Shown: piece after piece, positions 1 through 9,320 of the stretch
Layout of the letters: each line of letters starts with the position of its first letter
Position numbering within the stretch: position 1 is the first letter of the stretch
The notes under the pieces: model-generated
What the model was told of the DNA's origin: nothing
Databases searched by the model: none
Seen by the model: only the letters and a program-made list of their open reading frames with translations
Position numbers and translations under genes: made by a program
Origin: Candidatus Baltobacteraceae bacterium
GTDB lineage: Bacteria > Vulcanimicrobiota > Vulcanimicrobiia > Vulcanimicrobiales > Vulcanimicrobiaceae
Assembly: GCA_035502855.1 (NCBI GenBank)
Contig: DATJTX010000021.1
Span: 266,753 to 330,752, forward strand
Direction: 5' to 3'
DNA: 64,000 nt

Positions 1-22
1 CGCGCCGGACGGCCGCGGCCGA

Positions 23-1708
23 ATGACGCTCGAGCCCGGCGGCACGTATTCGTTTCAAAACACGGGCAGGCTCGAGAAGACGACGGTGGAAGCCCCGGGG
101 CGCGTCGAGGTCCACGATCCGCTCGGGTTCTTCAGTAACATAACGGCAGGGGGCGTCGCGGCTTCTTCCGAGGACCCCGACTTCTCGATCGCGGTGACCG
201 CTACGAAGGTGACGCTCACCTCCGCGAAGGGCCTCGTCTATGCGGAGGCGCTTCCGGGCGTCAGCGTCGTCGCGAACGCGCCCTGCACCACGATGCCGCC
301 CGCCTACGGCGTGCGCTACGACGAAGTTTCGCCGGATGCGCTTCGCACGATCACCTATACTCGCGGGATACGCCCGGCGGCAAACGTAACGCTGGCCGAC
401 GACCAGCGTCTAGCAGCGACGGGCAACGCGTACGCCGAGTATAATCTCGGCTCGCGCTACGAAAACGGCCGTGGTGTCGCCAAAGACGATGCGATCGCAT
501 TGCACTGGTACCAAAAGGCCGCCGATCAAGGTCTTCCCGATGCCGAGAACAAGCTCGGCGCCATCTACGATTCGGGACGCGGCCTCAAGCGCGACTATGG
601 CAAGGCGCTGCATTACTACAAACTCGCCGCGGCTAAGGGCTTTGCCGAAGCCGAGAAGAACGCCGGTTCCGTCTACGACGACGGGCGCGGTGTGCCCGTG
701 AACTACCCGACGGCGCTGCACTTTTACCGCGAAGCTGCCGCGCAAGGCCTTGCGAGCGCGCAGGACAAGATCGGGGTTCTCTATCGAGAGGGACACGGCG
801 TCAGGAAGAGCTACCCGACGGCATTACAGTGGTTTCGCCTCGCCGCCGCACAGGGGTTGCCCGACGGACAGTTTGACCTCGGGCTGATGTACGCGGTCTA
901 CTTTGACGAAGCACGCGTGCCGCAGGACGAGGGAGCCGCGCTGCGACTGTTTCGTCTCGCCGCTGCCCAACGATATGCGCTGGCGCAAACCGAAATTGGC
1001 ATCTTGTACTTGTACGGAGTGGGCGTGCCGCAAAACTACCTTGCGGCGCGGGAATGGACGAAACGTGCCGCCGATCAAGGATCCCAGTGCGGCGAGAGAA
1101 ACCTCGGCATGTATTACGAACTCGGCTTGGGTGTCCCGCTGGACTATGCGGCGGCGTTGCATTGGTATTTGCTCGCGGCGGCCCAGGGCAATGCTCAGGC
1201 GGACTGGCGGATCGGAGCGTTCTACGAAAACGGCGACGGCGTTCCTCAAAGCTATGCAGCCGCGATGCACTGGTATCAACTCGGAGCGGCGCTGGGCTGG
1301 GCCGGAGCGAAGTTCGCCATCGGAGAGATGTATTATAACGGACGCGGCGTGACGCGGGACTATACGACCGCCATGAAGTGGTATCGGTCGGGGGCGGAAG
1401 ATGAGTCCGAGGCGGCTGTGCTCCCCTCGGCGCGGCTCGGCGATATGTATTATGAGGGGATCGGTGTACCGCGTGATTACTCCGCGGCGCTGCATTGGTA
1501 TCTCATCGCAGCCTCGCCGCTCCCGCCGTATGCCACGATCTTTCCCGACCTTTATCACCTGCTCGATCCGGCTCGCGGCCGCGCGCACTATCGGCTCGGC
1601 CTGATGTACTACTACGGCTACGGCGTGCCGCGCGACCGCGTGAAAGCGCTCCAGTGGTTCAAGCTCGCTTGGGCCGACGGCTATCCCGAGGCGAAGTTCG
1701 CTCCGTAG
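23..1708 (+). CDS. Sel1-repeat (TPR-like) protein, 5' end possibly outside window
   Basis: The protein has about 561 residues. An N-terminal part of about 130 residues is rich in beta-type sequence and resembles no family I recognise. It is followed by about eleven Sel1 repeats running to the C-terminus. Each repeat carries the usual A..LG..Y..G.GV..D...A..W...AA..G pattern (for example YENGRGVAKDD, YYNGRGVTRDY, YYYGYGVPRDR). Sel1 solenoids normally act as protein-protein scaffolds, often in envelope or signalling complexes, and the partner is unknown here. No stop codon lies upstream in frame within the first 22 bases, so the true start may lie outside the window and a signal peptide could be missing from view. 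Confidence 0.85.
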   Translation: MTLEPGGTYSFQNTGRLEKTTVEAPGRVEVHDPLGFFSNITAGGVAASSEDPDFSIAVTATKVTLTSAKGLVYAEALPGVSVVANAPCTTMPPAYGVRYDEVSPDALRTITYTRGIRPAANVTLADDQRLAATGNAYAEYNLGSRYENGRGVAKDDAIALHWYQKAADQGLPDAENKLGAIYDSGRGLKRDYGKALHYYKLAAAKGFAEAEKNAGSVYDDGRGVPVNYPTALHFYREAAAQGLASAQDKIGVLYREGHGVRKSYPTALQWFRLAAAQGLPDGQFDLGLMYAVYFDEARVPQDEGAALRLFRLAAAQRYALAQTEIGILYLYGVGVPQNYLAAREWTKRAADQGSQCGERNLGMYYELGLGVPLDYAAALHWYLLAAAQGNAQADWRIGAFYENGDGVPQSYAAAMHWYQLGAALGWAGAKFAIGEMYYNGRGVTRDYTTAMKWYRSGAEDESEAAVLPSARLGDMYYEGIGVPRDYSAALHWYLIAASPLPPYATIFPDLYHLLDPARGRAHYRLGLMYYYGYGVPRDRVKALQWFKLAWADGYPEAKFAP

Positions 1709-1751
1709 GAACCGCCAGGCGCGGATCGACGAGCCGTCGTAGCTGGAACGC

Positions 1752-2063
1752 ATGGACGAGGAAGACGATATCCGCAAAGAGGTCGAGGCTGCCGACGCCA
1801 CCGGAATGGTTGCAAACCAAGAATTGCTCGCGTCGTTCCCTGCCGCGGCGCTGCGCGGTGCGCTTCCTCCCTCGCACCATGCGCACCAGTCGATCGGGCG
1901 GCTGCAGGGCGAGCTCGCGAAGCCGCGTCCTAGCCGGGAAGCGCTCGAAGAACATGTGAACGCGCTGCGATCGGTTCGCGAACTCGAGGCGACGATCGCA
2001 AATTGGTGGGACAGCCCGATCACGCAGCGGATCGTTTTCGACCTCACCCAAATCGGGCTCTAG
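1752..2063 (+). CDS. hypothetical 103-aa protein
   Basis: This is a short acidic, probably helical protein of 103 residues. It starts MDEEDDIRKE and ends in a Trp-Trp-containing stretch (IANWWDSPITQRI). It matches no family I recognise. Its stop codon TAG overlaps the GTG start of the following dehydrogenase by one base, so the two are probably co-transcribed and translationally coupled. That tight junction and the coding-like base composition are the main evidence that it is real. Confidence 0.55.
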   Translation: MDEEDDIRKEVEAADATGMVANQELLASFPAAALRGALPPSHHAHQSIGRLQGELAKPRPSREALEEHVNALRSVRELEATIANWWDSPITQRIVFDLTQIGL

Positions 2064-2947
2064 TGAACGATAAGCCCGCCATCGGATTCATCGGAACGGG
2101 GACGATGGGCAAGCCGATGGCGCGCAACCTTCTGCGCGGCGGTTACCGCGTGTACGTGCACAATCGCACGCCCGAACGGCTGAGTTCGCTGGTCAGTGAA
2201 GGCGCGTACGCGCCGGGACCGCCCGCCGCGGTCGCCTCGCAGGCCGGGATCGTCATCACGATGCTGCCCGGCGTCGACCAACTCGAGTCCGTGCTCTTCG
2301 GAGACGACGGGATTGCGCAGGGGCTACCGGCCGGCGCGCTCTTCATCGACATGAGCACCATCCATCCGCAGGCCGCACGCGAGGCCGCGCACCGTCTGGC
2401 GGAACGCGGTATCGAAGCTCTCGACGCACCGGTGAGCGGCGGAGAGATCGGGGCGCTCGAAGCCACGTTGGCGATCTTCGCCGGCGGTTCGCGAGCCGCG
2501 TACGATCGCGCCGAACCGGTGCTGCAGTGCATGGGCGCTCCCGCCTACATGGGCGCATCGGGAACCGGACAGATCGCAAAACTGTGCAACCAGCTCATCG
2601 TCGTCGCGACGGTGGAAGCGGTCGCCGAAGGATTGGCGCTCGGAAAAGCATGCGGAATCGACGTCGAGCGCCTGCGTGAGACGATGCTCGGCGGCTTTGC
2701 GGCAAGTCGCGTTCTCGACGTGCACGGTAAACGGATGATCGCGCGTGACTTCACGCCCGGCGGCGCGCTGAAGCTTCATCTCAAGGATTGGGAATCGATC
2801 CAGTGGGCGATGACGCAGGCCGGCCTCGACTTGCCCGAAGCACGCGCCGTATTCGAACGTGTCACCCAAGCCGTCGCACGCGGATTGGGCGATCGCGATC
2901 AGAGCGCCCTGTACCTATTGCTCAACCAACCCGGGAATCACCGGTAA
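2063..2947 (+). CDS. NAD(P)-dependent beta-hydroxyacid dehydrogenase (3-hydroxyisobutyrate dehydrogenase/tartronate semialdehyde reductase family)
   Basis: A 294-residue oxidoreductase that should oxidise a 3-hydroxy acid or reduce the matching semialdehyde in the cytosol. The N-terminus has the Rossmann signature IGFIGTGTMGKPMA. The family substrate motif is near residue 120 (DAPVSGGEIGA), and the catalytic lysine lies in GTGQIAKLCNQ. Length is normal for the family. I chose the GTG at 2063 because it directly precedes the Rossmann strand and overlaps the upstream stop; an ATG 60 bases upstream would add a non-homologous tail. The exact substrate cannot be read from sequence. Its last 33 bases overlap the convergent Asp-box gene. 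Confidence 0.85.
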   Translation: MNDKPAIGFIGTGTMGKPMARNLLRGGYRVYVHNRTPERLSSLVSEGAYAPGPPAAVASQAGIVITMLPGVDQLESVLFGDDGIAQGLPAGALFIDMSTIHPQAAREAAHRLAERGIEALDAPVSGGEIGALEATLAIFAGGSRAAYDRAEPVLQCMGAPAYMGASGTGQIAKLCNQLIVVATVEAVAEGLALGKACGIDVERLRETMLGGFAASRVLDVHGKRMIARDFTPGGALKLHLKDWESIQWAMTQAGLDLPEARAVFERVTQAVARGLGDRDQSALYLLLNQPGNHR

Positions 2948-5900
2948 CGGGCGCAGCCCTGCGCGCGTGAGGGTGCCGTTGAGTTCCGGAATCGAACGTG
3001 CATACGCGTTGTACGCGCGTAGCGCGCTGCGGTACTCCGCATCGATGCGGGCGTAGAAGTTCGCCGCGGCGGGCGTGACGATGCCTTGCAGCGGGAACGT
3101 TCCCATCGTCGTGAAGGCCTGATCGAGATTCTCGCGCAGCGCGCCGGGCCGTGAGACCGAGTCCTCGCTGTTCGTATAATCCGCGGTGAGCGCAGCCATT
3201 ACCGCCGCATGCGCACCACGCGCGCGCGCGAGCGCCGTCGCGCCGCTCGACCTCGCCGGTTCGGCGTCGAGCGCCTTTCGGATCGTATCGAGATGGTTGA
3301 GCATCGTGTCTACGCTCGAGTAGATGCGCGTGAGCTTCATGAAGGCGTCGTAACTCTGCTGCATCTGCGCGAGCGTTTCGGTCGCCTTCGGGTCCGCTTT
3401 CACCGCGAAGCGGCGCACGAACGTGCGGCCGTCGAGCGTGATGCGCGCCGCGTAGGTGCCGGGCACCACCATTGGGCCGTCGTCCGGACCTTCGAACGCC
3501 GGGTTCGCAGCGCCCGTCCATTTCACCGGCGGCGCAACGTCGAAATCCCACACGATGCGGTTGAGCCCGGCGGCGTTTTTGCCGGTGAGCGTGCGCAGCA
3601 CGTGTCCGGCCGCATCGAGAATCGAAATGCGCGGCGCGGCAGCTTGCGGCGTGGCTTGATAGTAAGTAATCGGCACGCCGTACGGCGGATTGGCCGCAGC
3701 GTAGTTCGTGTACACGCCTTCGGTGTTGTTCGTGAGGTTGTATTCGTACGAGGTACGCGGCTGGAACAGCCATGCGCGCGCCGCGACCGCGGTGGGAAGG
3801 TCTTGCAGCGGGCGGATGTCGTCCATCACCCAGATCGACCGACCGTGCGTCGCGAGCACGAGATCGTCGAATTGCGGTTGGATGCGGATGTCGCGAACCG
3901 AGACCGCCGGCATGTTGTTGCGAAGACTCTGCCAGTGCCTGCCGCGATCGTACGAAACCCACACGCCTTCTTCGGTTCCGAGATAGACGAGAGCGGGATT
4001 GCGGTCATCGGGGCGAATCGAGCGCGTCCACAGATCGGGCGACAACCCGTTCACGATCGAACGCCAGTGCGCGCCGTAATCGCGCGTCACCCACACGTGC
4101 GGGGCGCCGTCGCCCATCAGGTGCGCGTCTTGTACCGCGTAGGCGGTACCGCGCTCCAGCGGCGAAGGTGCGACGGTTTCGAACCGGCCATAGGTGTTGG
4201 CGCCCGGCGGCGTGACGTTCTTCCAGTGCGCGCCGCCGTCGCGAGTCATCTGCACGTACCCGTCGTCGGTGCCCACCCAGATCTCACCGGGTGAAAGCGG
4301 CGAGCCTTCGATATCCAGAATCGTGTCCGAATACTCTGCACCGGTCACGTCGTGCGTGATCGGACCGCCCGCCGGCTGCTGATGCGCTTTGTCGTTGCGG
4401 GTGAGGTCCGGGCTGATCGCGCGCCAGGTGTATCCGCCGTCGGTCGATTGAAAGACGACGTTGGCACCGAACCACGCGACACGCGGATTCCACGGCGCAA
4501 ACCCGAGCGGCGACTCCCAATTGAAGCGGTAGGGGCTCGTCGAGATATCGTAATCTTGCTGCACGCTCGTCCAATATGGTTGGACGATCGTGTATTCACG
4601 CGAATCGCGCTTGTAGGTGAAGAGCGCGCCGTCTTGTCCGTCCGACCAGATCAGATTCGGATTGCGCGGATCGGGGATCGCCCACTGGCCGTCGTCGTCC
4701 CAAACGATCGCGTACCAGAACGCGTTCGTGTTGCCGGCGAGGTCGAGCGAATTCGACGGTCCGCAATAGGAGTTGTTGTCTTGCAGGCCGCCGCAGATCG
4801 TGTACGGGTTGTCGTTGCCCAGGCCGACGCGATAGAACTGTCCGATCGGGAGGCTGGCCCAAAACGTCCACGTCTTGCCCGCGTCGACCGTGAGCGCGTA
4901 GCCGCCGTCTTCACCCACGATCATGCGCTTGGGATCGTTCGGCGCGATCCATATCGCATGAAAATCGCCGTGCACGTTGTCCGCAATCGCTTTGAACGTT
5001 TTGCCGCCGTCGGTGCTTTCGGCGAGCTGCGTGGAAGCGGTGAAGACGTGATCGGGGTTGCTCGGGTCGACTTCGACGTGCGAAAAGTAGAAGGGCCGCT
5101 CGTCGACCAGCGTATTCGAACTCACCAGCTTCCACGTCGCTCCGCCGTCGTCCGAGCGCCAGAGAATGCCGTGTTTCGATTCGATCAACGCGTAGACGCG
5201 ATTCGGGTCGCTCGGCGCGACCGCGAGACCGATGCGGCCGGTGATGCCGCCCGGCAAGCCGTGACCGGTGAGCCGGCTCCACGTTTTGCCGCCGTCGGTC
5301 GAACGGTAGAGGCCGTCGCGCGCGCCGCCGCTGCGGAACGTCCACGGGCGGCGCTGGAACTCCCAGACGCCCGCATAGATCACGTTCGGCGCCCGCGGGC
5401 TCATCGCAAGATCGGAGACGCCGCTCGTTGGACCGATATCGAGCGTCTTGCGCCAGCTCTTGCCGCCGTCGAAGGTCACGTACGCGCCGCGCTGCGAGGA
5501 ATTCGCGAAGACGTCGCCGAGCGCACCGACGATTACGTGTTGCGGATCGCTCGGGTCGATGAGAATGCGCGAGATGTATTTCGTTCCGCGCAAGCCCATG
5601 TTCGTCCAGGTTTTTCCGCCGTCCGTCGTTTTATAGACGCCGTCGCCGTAACTCACGTCGTTGCGCGGATTCGATTCGCCGGTTCCGACCCAGACCGTCT
5701 CGTCGTCGCCCGGATCGATCGCGACGGCGCCGATCGCACCGACGCCCGCCTTGTCGAAGACCGGCACCCAGGCCGCGCCGCCGTCGGTGCTCTTCCACAC
5801 GCCGCCCCCGGCGGCGCCGATGTAGTAGAGGGCCGAATCGCGGCTCGATCCGGCGACCGCGGTCACGCGGCCGCCGGCGATCGCGGGTCCGGACGCGCGC

Positions 5901-5989
5901 CAGTCGAGGTTCGACGTGGGGAGCTTTGCAGCGGCCGCGGCCGCCGGCACGAGCAGCAGCGCGAGAATGACAATCAGGCAACGTCTCAT
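2915..5989 (-). CDS. secreted Asp-box/BNR repeat protein (VPS10/sortilin-like beta-propeller)
   Basis: A 1024-residue exported protein. The start at 5989 gives a clear signal peptide (MRRCLIVILALLLVPAAAAAA). The body contains about eleven Asp-box motifs of the S/T-x-D-x-G-x-x-W type, such as STDGGAAW, TTDGGKTW, TFDGGKSW, SDDGGATW and TRDGGAHW, which form one or two beta-propellers. A C-terminal region after about residue 750 has the fibronectin-like and helical parts common in bacterial proteins annotated as glycosyl hydrolase or VPS10-domain proteins. Such proteins often accompany secreted peptidases, but their activity is mostly undefined. The open frame upstream of 5989 is discarded because it overlaps the divergent cytochrome gene. 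Confidence 0.85.
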   Translation of the reverse strand: MRRCLIVILALLLVPAAAAAAKLPTSNLDWRASGPAIAGGRVTAVAGSSRDSALYYIGAAGGGVWKSTDGGAAWVPVFDKAGVGAIGAVAIDPGDDETVWVGTGESNPRNDVSYGDGVYKTTDGGKTWTNMGLRGTKYISRILIDPSDPQHVIVGALGDVFANSSQRGAYVTFDGGKSWRKTLDIGPTSGVSDLAMSPRAPNVIYAGVWEFQRRPWTFRSGGARDGLYRSTDGGKTWSRLTGHGLPGGITGRIGLAVAPSDPNRVYALIESKHGILWRSDDGGATWKLVSSNTLVDERPFYFSHVEVDPSNPDHVFTASTQLAESTDGGKTFKAIADNVHGDFHAIWIAPNDPKRMIVGEDGGYALTVDAGKTWTFWASLPIGQFYRVGLGNDNPYTICGGLQDNNSYCGPSNSLDLAGNTNAFWYAIVWDDDGQWAIPDPRNPNLIWSDGQDGALFTYKRDSREYTIVQPYWTSVQQDYDISTSPYRFNWESPLGFAPWNPRVAWFGANVVFQSTDGGYTWRAISPDLTRNDKAHQQPAGGPITHDVTGAEYSDTILDIEGSPLSPGEIWVGTDDGYVQMTRDGGAHWKNVTPPGANTYGRFETVAPSPLERGTAYAVQDAHLMGDGAPHVWVTRDYGAHWRSIVNGLSPDLWTRSIRPDDRNPALVYLGTEEGVWVSYDRGRHWQSLRNNMPAVSVRDIRIQPQFDDLVLATHGRSIWVMDDIRPLQDLPTAVAARAWLFQPRTSYEYNLTNNTEGVYTNYAAANPPYGVPITYYQATPQAAAPRISILDAAGHVLRTLTGKNAAGLNRIVWDFDVAPPVKWTGAANPAFEGPDDGPMVVPGTYAARITLDGRTFVRRFAVKADPKATETLAQMQQSYDAFMKLTRIYSSVDTMLNHLDTIRKALDAEPARSSGATALARARGAHAAVMAALTADYTNSEDSVSRPGALRENLDQAFTTMGTFPLQGIVTPAAANFYARIDAEYRSALRAYNAYARSIPELNGTLTRAGLRPLPVIPGLVEQ

Positions 5990-6046
5990 GACGTTCAGGA
6001 ATCGACGTTGCGTTACCGAAATACTTCGCCTGGGGGCGTTAGGCTC

Positions 6047-6412
6047 GTGAACTTCGTGATCTCGATCATCATTGGAATCATCGCTTCTGCCAACCTCGTA
6101 CAAGCCGGGCCGTCGCCGACGCCGAATCCGTTCGTCGACGGGCCGACGATTTACGCCGAAAAATGCATGGCCTGCCATGGCGATCAGGGCCAAGGCACCG
6201 CCGGTGTACCGATCCTCTCGGGCAACGGCGCGGTTACTGCCGCCAATCCCGACAACGTCATCGCGATCGTCAAGCACGGAAGACGCGCAATGCCGGGCTT
6301 CGAGAATCAACTCACCGAAGCCGAAATCGCAGGCGTCGTAACCTACATCCGCACCGCCTGGGGCAACGAGGGCACCTCCGTTGCTCCGTATCAGGTCGAG
6401 GCGGTGCATTAA
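6047..6412 (+). CDS. monohaem c-type cytochrome
   Basis: A 121-residue periplasmic electron carrier. Starting at GTG 6047 gives a signal peptide (VNFVISIIIGIIASANLVQA) followed by a single class I cytochrome c domain. The haem-binding motif CMACH is at residues 40-44. The likely axial methionine is in RRAMPGF near residue 84, and the domain ends with the usual VVTYIRTAW helix. It is transcribed divergently from the Asp-box gene, with 57 bases between the starts, so both promoters lie in that gap. The electron donor and acceptor are not encoded nearby. The frame is open far upstream but only this part resembles protein. Confidence 0.85.
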   Translation: MNFVISIIIGIIASANLVQAGPSPTPNPFVDGPTIYAEKCMACHGDQGQGTAGVPILSGNGAVTAANPDNVIAIVKHGRRAMPGFENQLTEAEIAGVVTYIRTAWGNEGTSVAPYQVEAVH

Positions 6413-6451
6413 CCTACCACACCGCGATAGCCCGGCAAGGGGTCGCCTGAA

Positions 6452-7384
6452 ATGAAACCGCGGCTATCAACGGGAATTTTCGATCGAACGCCTGCGATAC
6501 ATCGCGCGCGTCGTTCCGTTATCAGGTGTACCTCCATGACGTTTGACCAACGTGTCTATGCGCGACCGCTCGTTACCGAAGCGGTTCTTTCGCCTGCCCA
6601 GAAACTCGCCGCACAGGAGCCGCCGGCTGCCGCACATCTGAGCGAACAGGAGCGAGCGGCCGCCGAACTGCTCATCCGGCACCTGTTCGCGACCTCCGAA
6701 CACCGGATCGACGGCGTGGAATACCACGCGGCGTACGCGCTTGCGGAGGGCGCGGTCGGCGGAGACATCGTCGACGTGTTCCATTTCGACAACGGAAACG
6801 TGGCGCTATCGATCGCCGATATTTCCGGCAAAGGTGCGGCGGCAGCGGTCCACGCCGCGGTCGTCAAGTACGGATTGCGCTGCTACGCGTCCGAAGGGCT
6901 GACGGCGGAACGCGTTCTGCGTTCCCTCGATCGCGTCTACATCGAGAATAACGCATTCGAGCGAACGGAGTCGTTTGCGAGCGTGTTCGTCGGAATTTTA
7001 GACCGGGATCGCCGCTCGCTCGCGTACGCTTCGGCCGGGCACGAGCCGGTGATGTTATGCCGGCCGGGCGCGGCGCTCGAGGTGCTGCACCCGACGGCAC
7101 CGCTGATCGGCGTATTCGACGACCAGAACCATCTCTTCAAGCAGCGGCACATCGAGATCGAACCGGGGACCATCCTCGTCCTCACGACGGACGGCGCAAC
7201 CGAGGCGCGCTCGCCGGGCGGTGAACTCTTCGGGATGGAGCGGCTTGCCGCGGCCGTATCGCACGCGGTCCGCTCGGCGACCACGATGGAGTACGTCGTC
7301 GGCGCCGTGATGCGGGAAGTCGAGCGATTTTGCGACGGACGCCTGCGGGACGACATCGCCGTGCTAGCGGTCAGGGTTTTCTAG
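6452..7384 (+). CDS. SpoIIE/RsbU-type PP2C serine phosphatase
   Basis: A 310-residue protein phosphatase that probably dephosphorylates an anti-sigma-factor antagonist in a partner-switching stress pathway. The PP2C-like core starts near residue 90. Metal-binding signatures are GGDIVDVF, IADISGKGAAAA, LTTDGATEA and the terminal DDIAVLAVRV. No sensory domain precedes the catalytic part, only a short helical linker. No RsbV, RsbW or sigma factor gene is nearby, so its target is unknown. ATG 6452 has an AAGGGG ribosome-binding site nine bases upstream. ATG 6536, preceded by AGGTG, is an alternative start that removes 28 unremarkable residues. Confidence 0.85.
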   Translation: MKPRLSTGIFDRTPAIHRARRSVIRCTSMTFDQRVYARPLVTEAVLSPAQKLAAQEPPAAAHLSEQERAAAELLIRHLFATSEHRIDGVEYHAAYALAEGAVGGDIVDVFHFDNGNVALSIADISGKGAAAAVHAAVVKYGLRCYASEGLTAERVLRSLDRVYIENNAFERTESFASVFVGILDRDRRSLAYASAGHEPVMLCRPGAALEVLHPTAPLIGVFDDQNHLFKQRHIEIEPGTILVLTTDGATEARSPGGELFGMERLAAAVSHAVRSATTMEYVVGAVMREVERFCDGRLRDDIAVLAVRVF

Positions 7385-7401
7385 AGGCGAGGAAGGCCCC
7401 C

Positions 7402-7482
7402 ATGAGCTTTTCCGCGCTCGACGCCCACGGCAAGCGCACCATGCTGGACGCGGTGAACGGTCTTAGCGCAGAACCAGCGTGA
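7402..7482 (+). CDS. possible 26-aa small protein
   Basis: A 26-residue open frame (starting MSFSALDAHG, ending LSAEPA) in the short convergent gap after the phosphatase gene. It is preceded by a good purine-rich site, GAGGAAGG. It overlaps the 3' end of the minus-strand retropepsin gene by 20 bases. It could be a true small gene or the relic of a longer one. No family is recognised. Confidence 0.2.
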   Translation: MSFSALDAHGKRTMLDAVNGLSAEPA

Positions 7483-9274
7483 CGTTTCGAACCGTGCGCG
7501 CGTGTTGGATGCGAAGCACCAGCCGCGTGCCGGCGCGCGCGTCGACGAGCGAGATCAGATCGGCCCACGAGTAATTCGACGCATCTTTCCCGTTGATGGC
7601 GACGATTTGGTCGCCGGGAACGATGCCGGCAGCGGCACCCGCGGAGCCGGCGCGGACCAGAAGGATAATGAACGCGCCCGGAGTGTTTTTCACAAAGCCG
7701 AGTCCGGAGCGATTGACGCCGAAGGGCGTCACCCTCCGCTCGGGATCCAAATGCAGCGTCCCGTTCGCGTAATCGAACGTCGGAATGAAGCGCGAAAGAA
7801 TGCTGAAACCCATGTTGCCGGCTTCGGTTCGCGAGGCGAACGAGCCATAGGTCATTTGCGTGAAGTTCGCGGCAACGCGGCGCAGAACGTGTCCGTCGAG
7901 GCGGAAGCGCGCAAGTATCTGCGCGCGTCCTGCGTTGCTCCCGCCCGTTCCTTGACTAACGGTTTTCTGGCCGCCGGAATAGCGCTCGAGCAAACCGGTC
8001 TGCTTGAGAAAATCGCCGAAGAGAATCAAGATCCCCGCATTTCCGGTGTCGGTACCGAAGAGACCCGGATGGCCGTCGGCCGCAGCATCAACGACCGGCA
8101 TGTCCTCTTGATACTCGAACATCAAACGAAGGGAGGAACCAATTCCGCGGTGGTGATATAACGCGAGCGGCGTGAAGGTCACGGTGCGCTCGCCATAGTC
8201 GAGGCGAACCGCAAAGCGCTCGAACCACTCGAGCCCGAGAATGCCGGCCAACGGCGTTTTTTTGCCGCGCTCGTAAAACGAGTATGGATACGGAATCACC
8301 AGGACATGTTGATCGAGCAGCTCCGCCTTGCCGATGCGCAGGCTCCGCACGAACGTGTATTGAGTCGAGATCGTTCCGGAACCCGATCCGCCGCTCTCGC
8401 CCGCACCTTGCGCGTGTAAACCGAGTGCCTTCGCGGCCAGCGTGGTAAGAATCGCGTGTCCGCCGGTATCGAGGATGAACGGCATCGGCGTATGACCGTC
8501 GACCGATGCCCAGACGACGAGCTGCCGGCCTTCAAGCCTCATCGGAACCCTCGTTGACGTCGCGCCGCCGATCATGCGCATGTCATTCGGCGCGGTGGGC
8601 TTCGCGAAGTCGGAGTTGCGCGCGCGCGGGCGCACGACGTAGCGCGTTACGCTGAACGCGAACCCATCGCCGGGCGAACTTTGCGTTCCAACCGAGATCG
8701 AAAAGGGCAACACGCGCCCGCCAACGGTGCGATAGTCGGCGTACCGTGTGACCCCGTCATCCATCGGGAGCGGCAGTTGTTCGCTCACGCTCGCGAGCAA
8801 GTGCGTTCGCGTATCGATGGCCAGGTCGGCCGAGATGCCGCCCACCGGCCGAACGCGAATGACCACGACGGACCGGCCGTCCTCGACCCGCGTGCCGAGG
8901 CACGTGATCGTGGCTCGCGCGAGCGGATCGAAGTACTCGCGGCGATCGAGAAACGCGCTCGTAATTGCGCGTTCGCGCGCGAAGGGCGTGTCGTAAGGGT
9001 GGACACCGCCCGAAATATCTTGCGCCCAGGTCGTGGTGCCGTCGTATACTTCGGCGCTCGGTCCCATGGCGGCGACGTTGAACTGCTCGGCATAGCGTCC
9101 GCGGGCCACGTCCGTATCGAGGCGACCGGTTCCGTGCAAGCCGGAGATTGCGACCAGACCGTTCGCGGAGGTCTCGACCACGCCGTGCCATGTGTTGCCG
9201 CCGACAGCTACGCGCATCTGCGCGAACACATACGGCGCACGGCAGGCCGGCGGAGCCGATGGGGATGCAATCAT
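7463..9274 (-). CDS. retropepsin-like aspartic protease with C-terminal PDZ domain
   Basis: A 603-residue protein. Residues 1-230 form the beta-rich domain that often precedes bacterial aspartyl-protease-family proteins. The first retropepsin-like half has the catalytic-type motif FILDTGG near residue 268. A second motif, GTDTGNAG, lies near residue 400. A PDZ domain occupies about residues 505-600 (GLGFVKNTPGAF, PGDQIVAINGKDA). Such proteins are normally exported, but no hydrophobic signal peptide is visible at this start, and the frame upstream has no ATG/GTG/TTG before the neighbouring AraC gene. The start is therefore uncertain. A related protein is encoded at 26987-28477. Substrate unknown. 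Confidence 0.8.
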   Translation of the reverse strand: MIASPSAPPACRAPYVFAQMRVAVGGNTWHGVVETSANGLVAISGLHGTGRLDTDVARGRYAEQFNVAAMGPSAEVYDGTTTWAQDISGGVHPYDTPFARERAITSAFLDRREYFDPLARATITCLGTRVEDGRSVVVIRVRPVGGISADLAIDTRTHLLASVSEQLPLPMDDGVTRYADYRTVGGRVLPFSISVGTQSSPGDGFAFSVTRYVVRPRARNSDFAKPTAPNDMRMIGGATSTRVPMRLEGRQLVVWASVDGHTPMPFILDTGGHAILTTLAAKALGLHAQGAGESGGSGSGTISTQYTFVRSLRIGKAELLDQHVLVIPYPYSFYERGKKTPLAGILGLEWFERFAVRLDYGERTVTFTPLALYHHRGIGSSLRLMFEYQEDMPVVDAAADGHPGLFGTDTGNAGILILFGDFLKQTGLLERYSGGQKTVSQGTGGSNAGRAQILARFRLDGHVLRRVAANFTQMTYGSFASRTEAGNMGFSILSRFIPTFDYANGTLHLDPERRVTPFGVNRSGLGFVKNTPGAFIILLVRAGSAGAAAGIVPGDQIVAINGKDASNYSWADLISLVDARAGTRLVLRIQHARTVRNVTLVLR

Positions 9275-9320
9275 ACGCCGGTCAGGATAGCGCGCCGCGA
9301 GCTGCCGGTATTGAAGATCT

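Noticed and set aside
4352..6046. Long plus-strand frame leading into the cytochrome c gene
   Set aside because: Only the last 121 residues resemble protein; the rest lies opposite the Asp-box gene and is Arg/Val-rich.
5990..6409. N-terminal extension of the Asp-box protein
   Set aside because: The extension lies opposite the cytochrome gene, while a textbook signal peptide starts at 5989.
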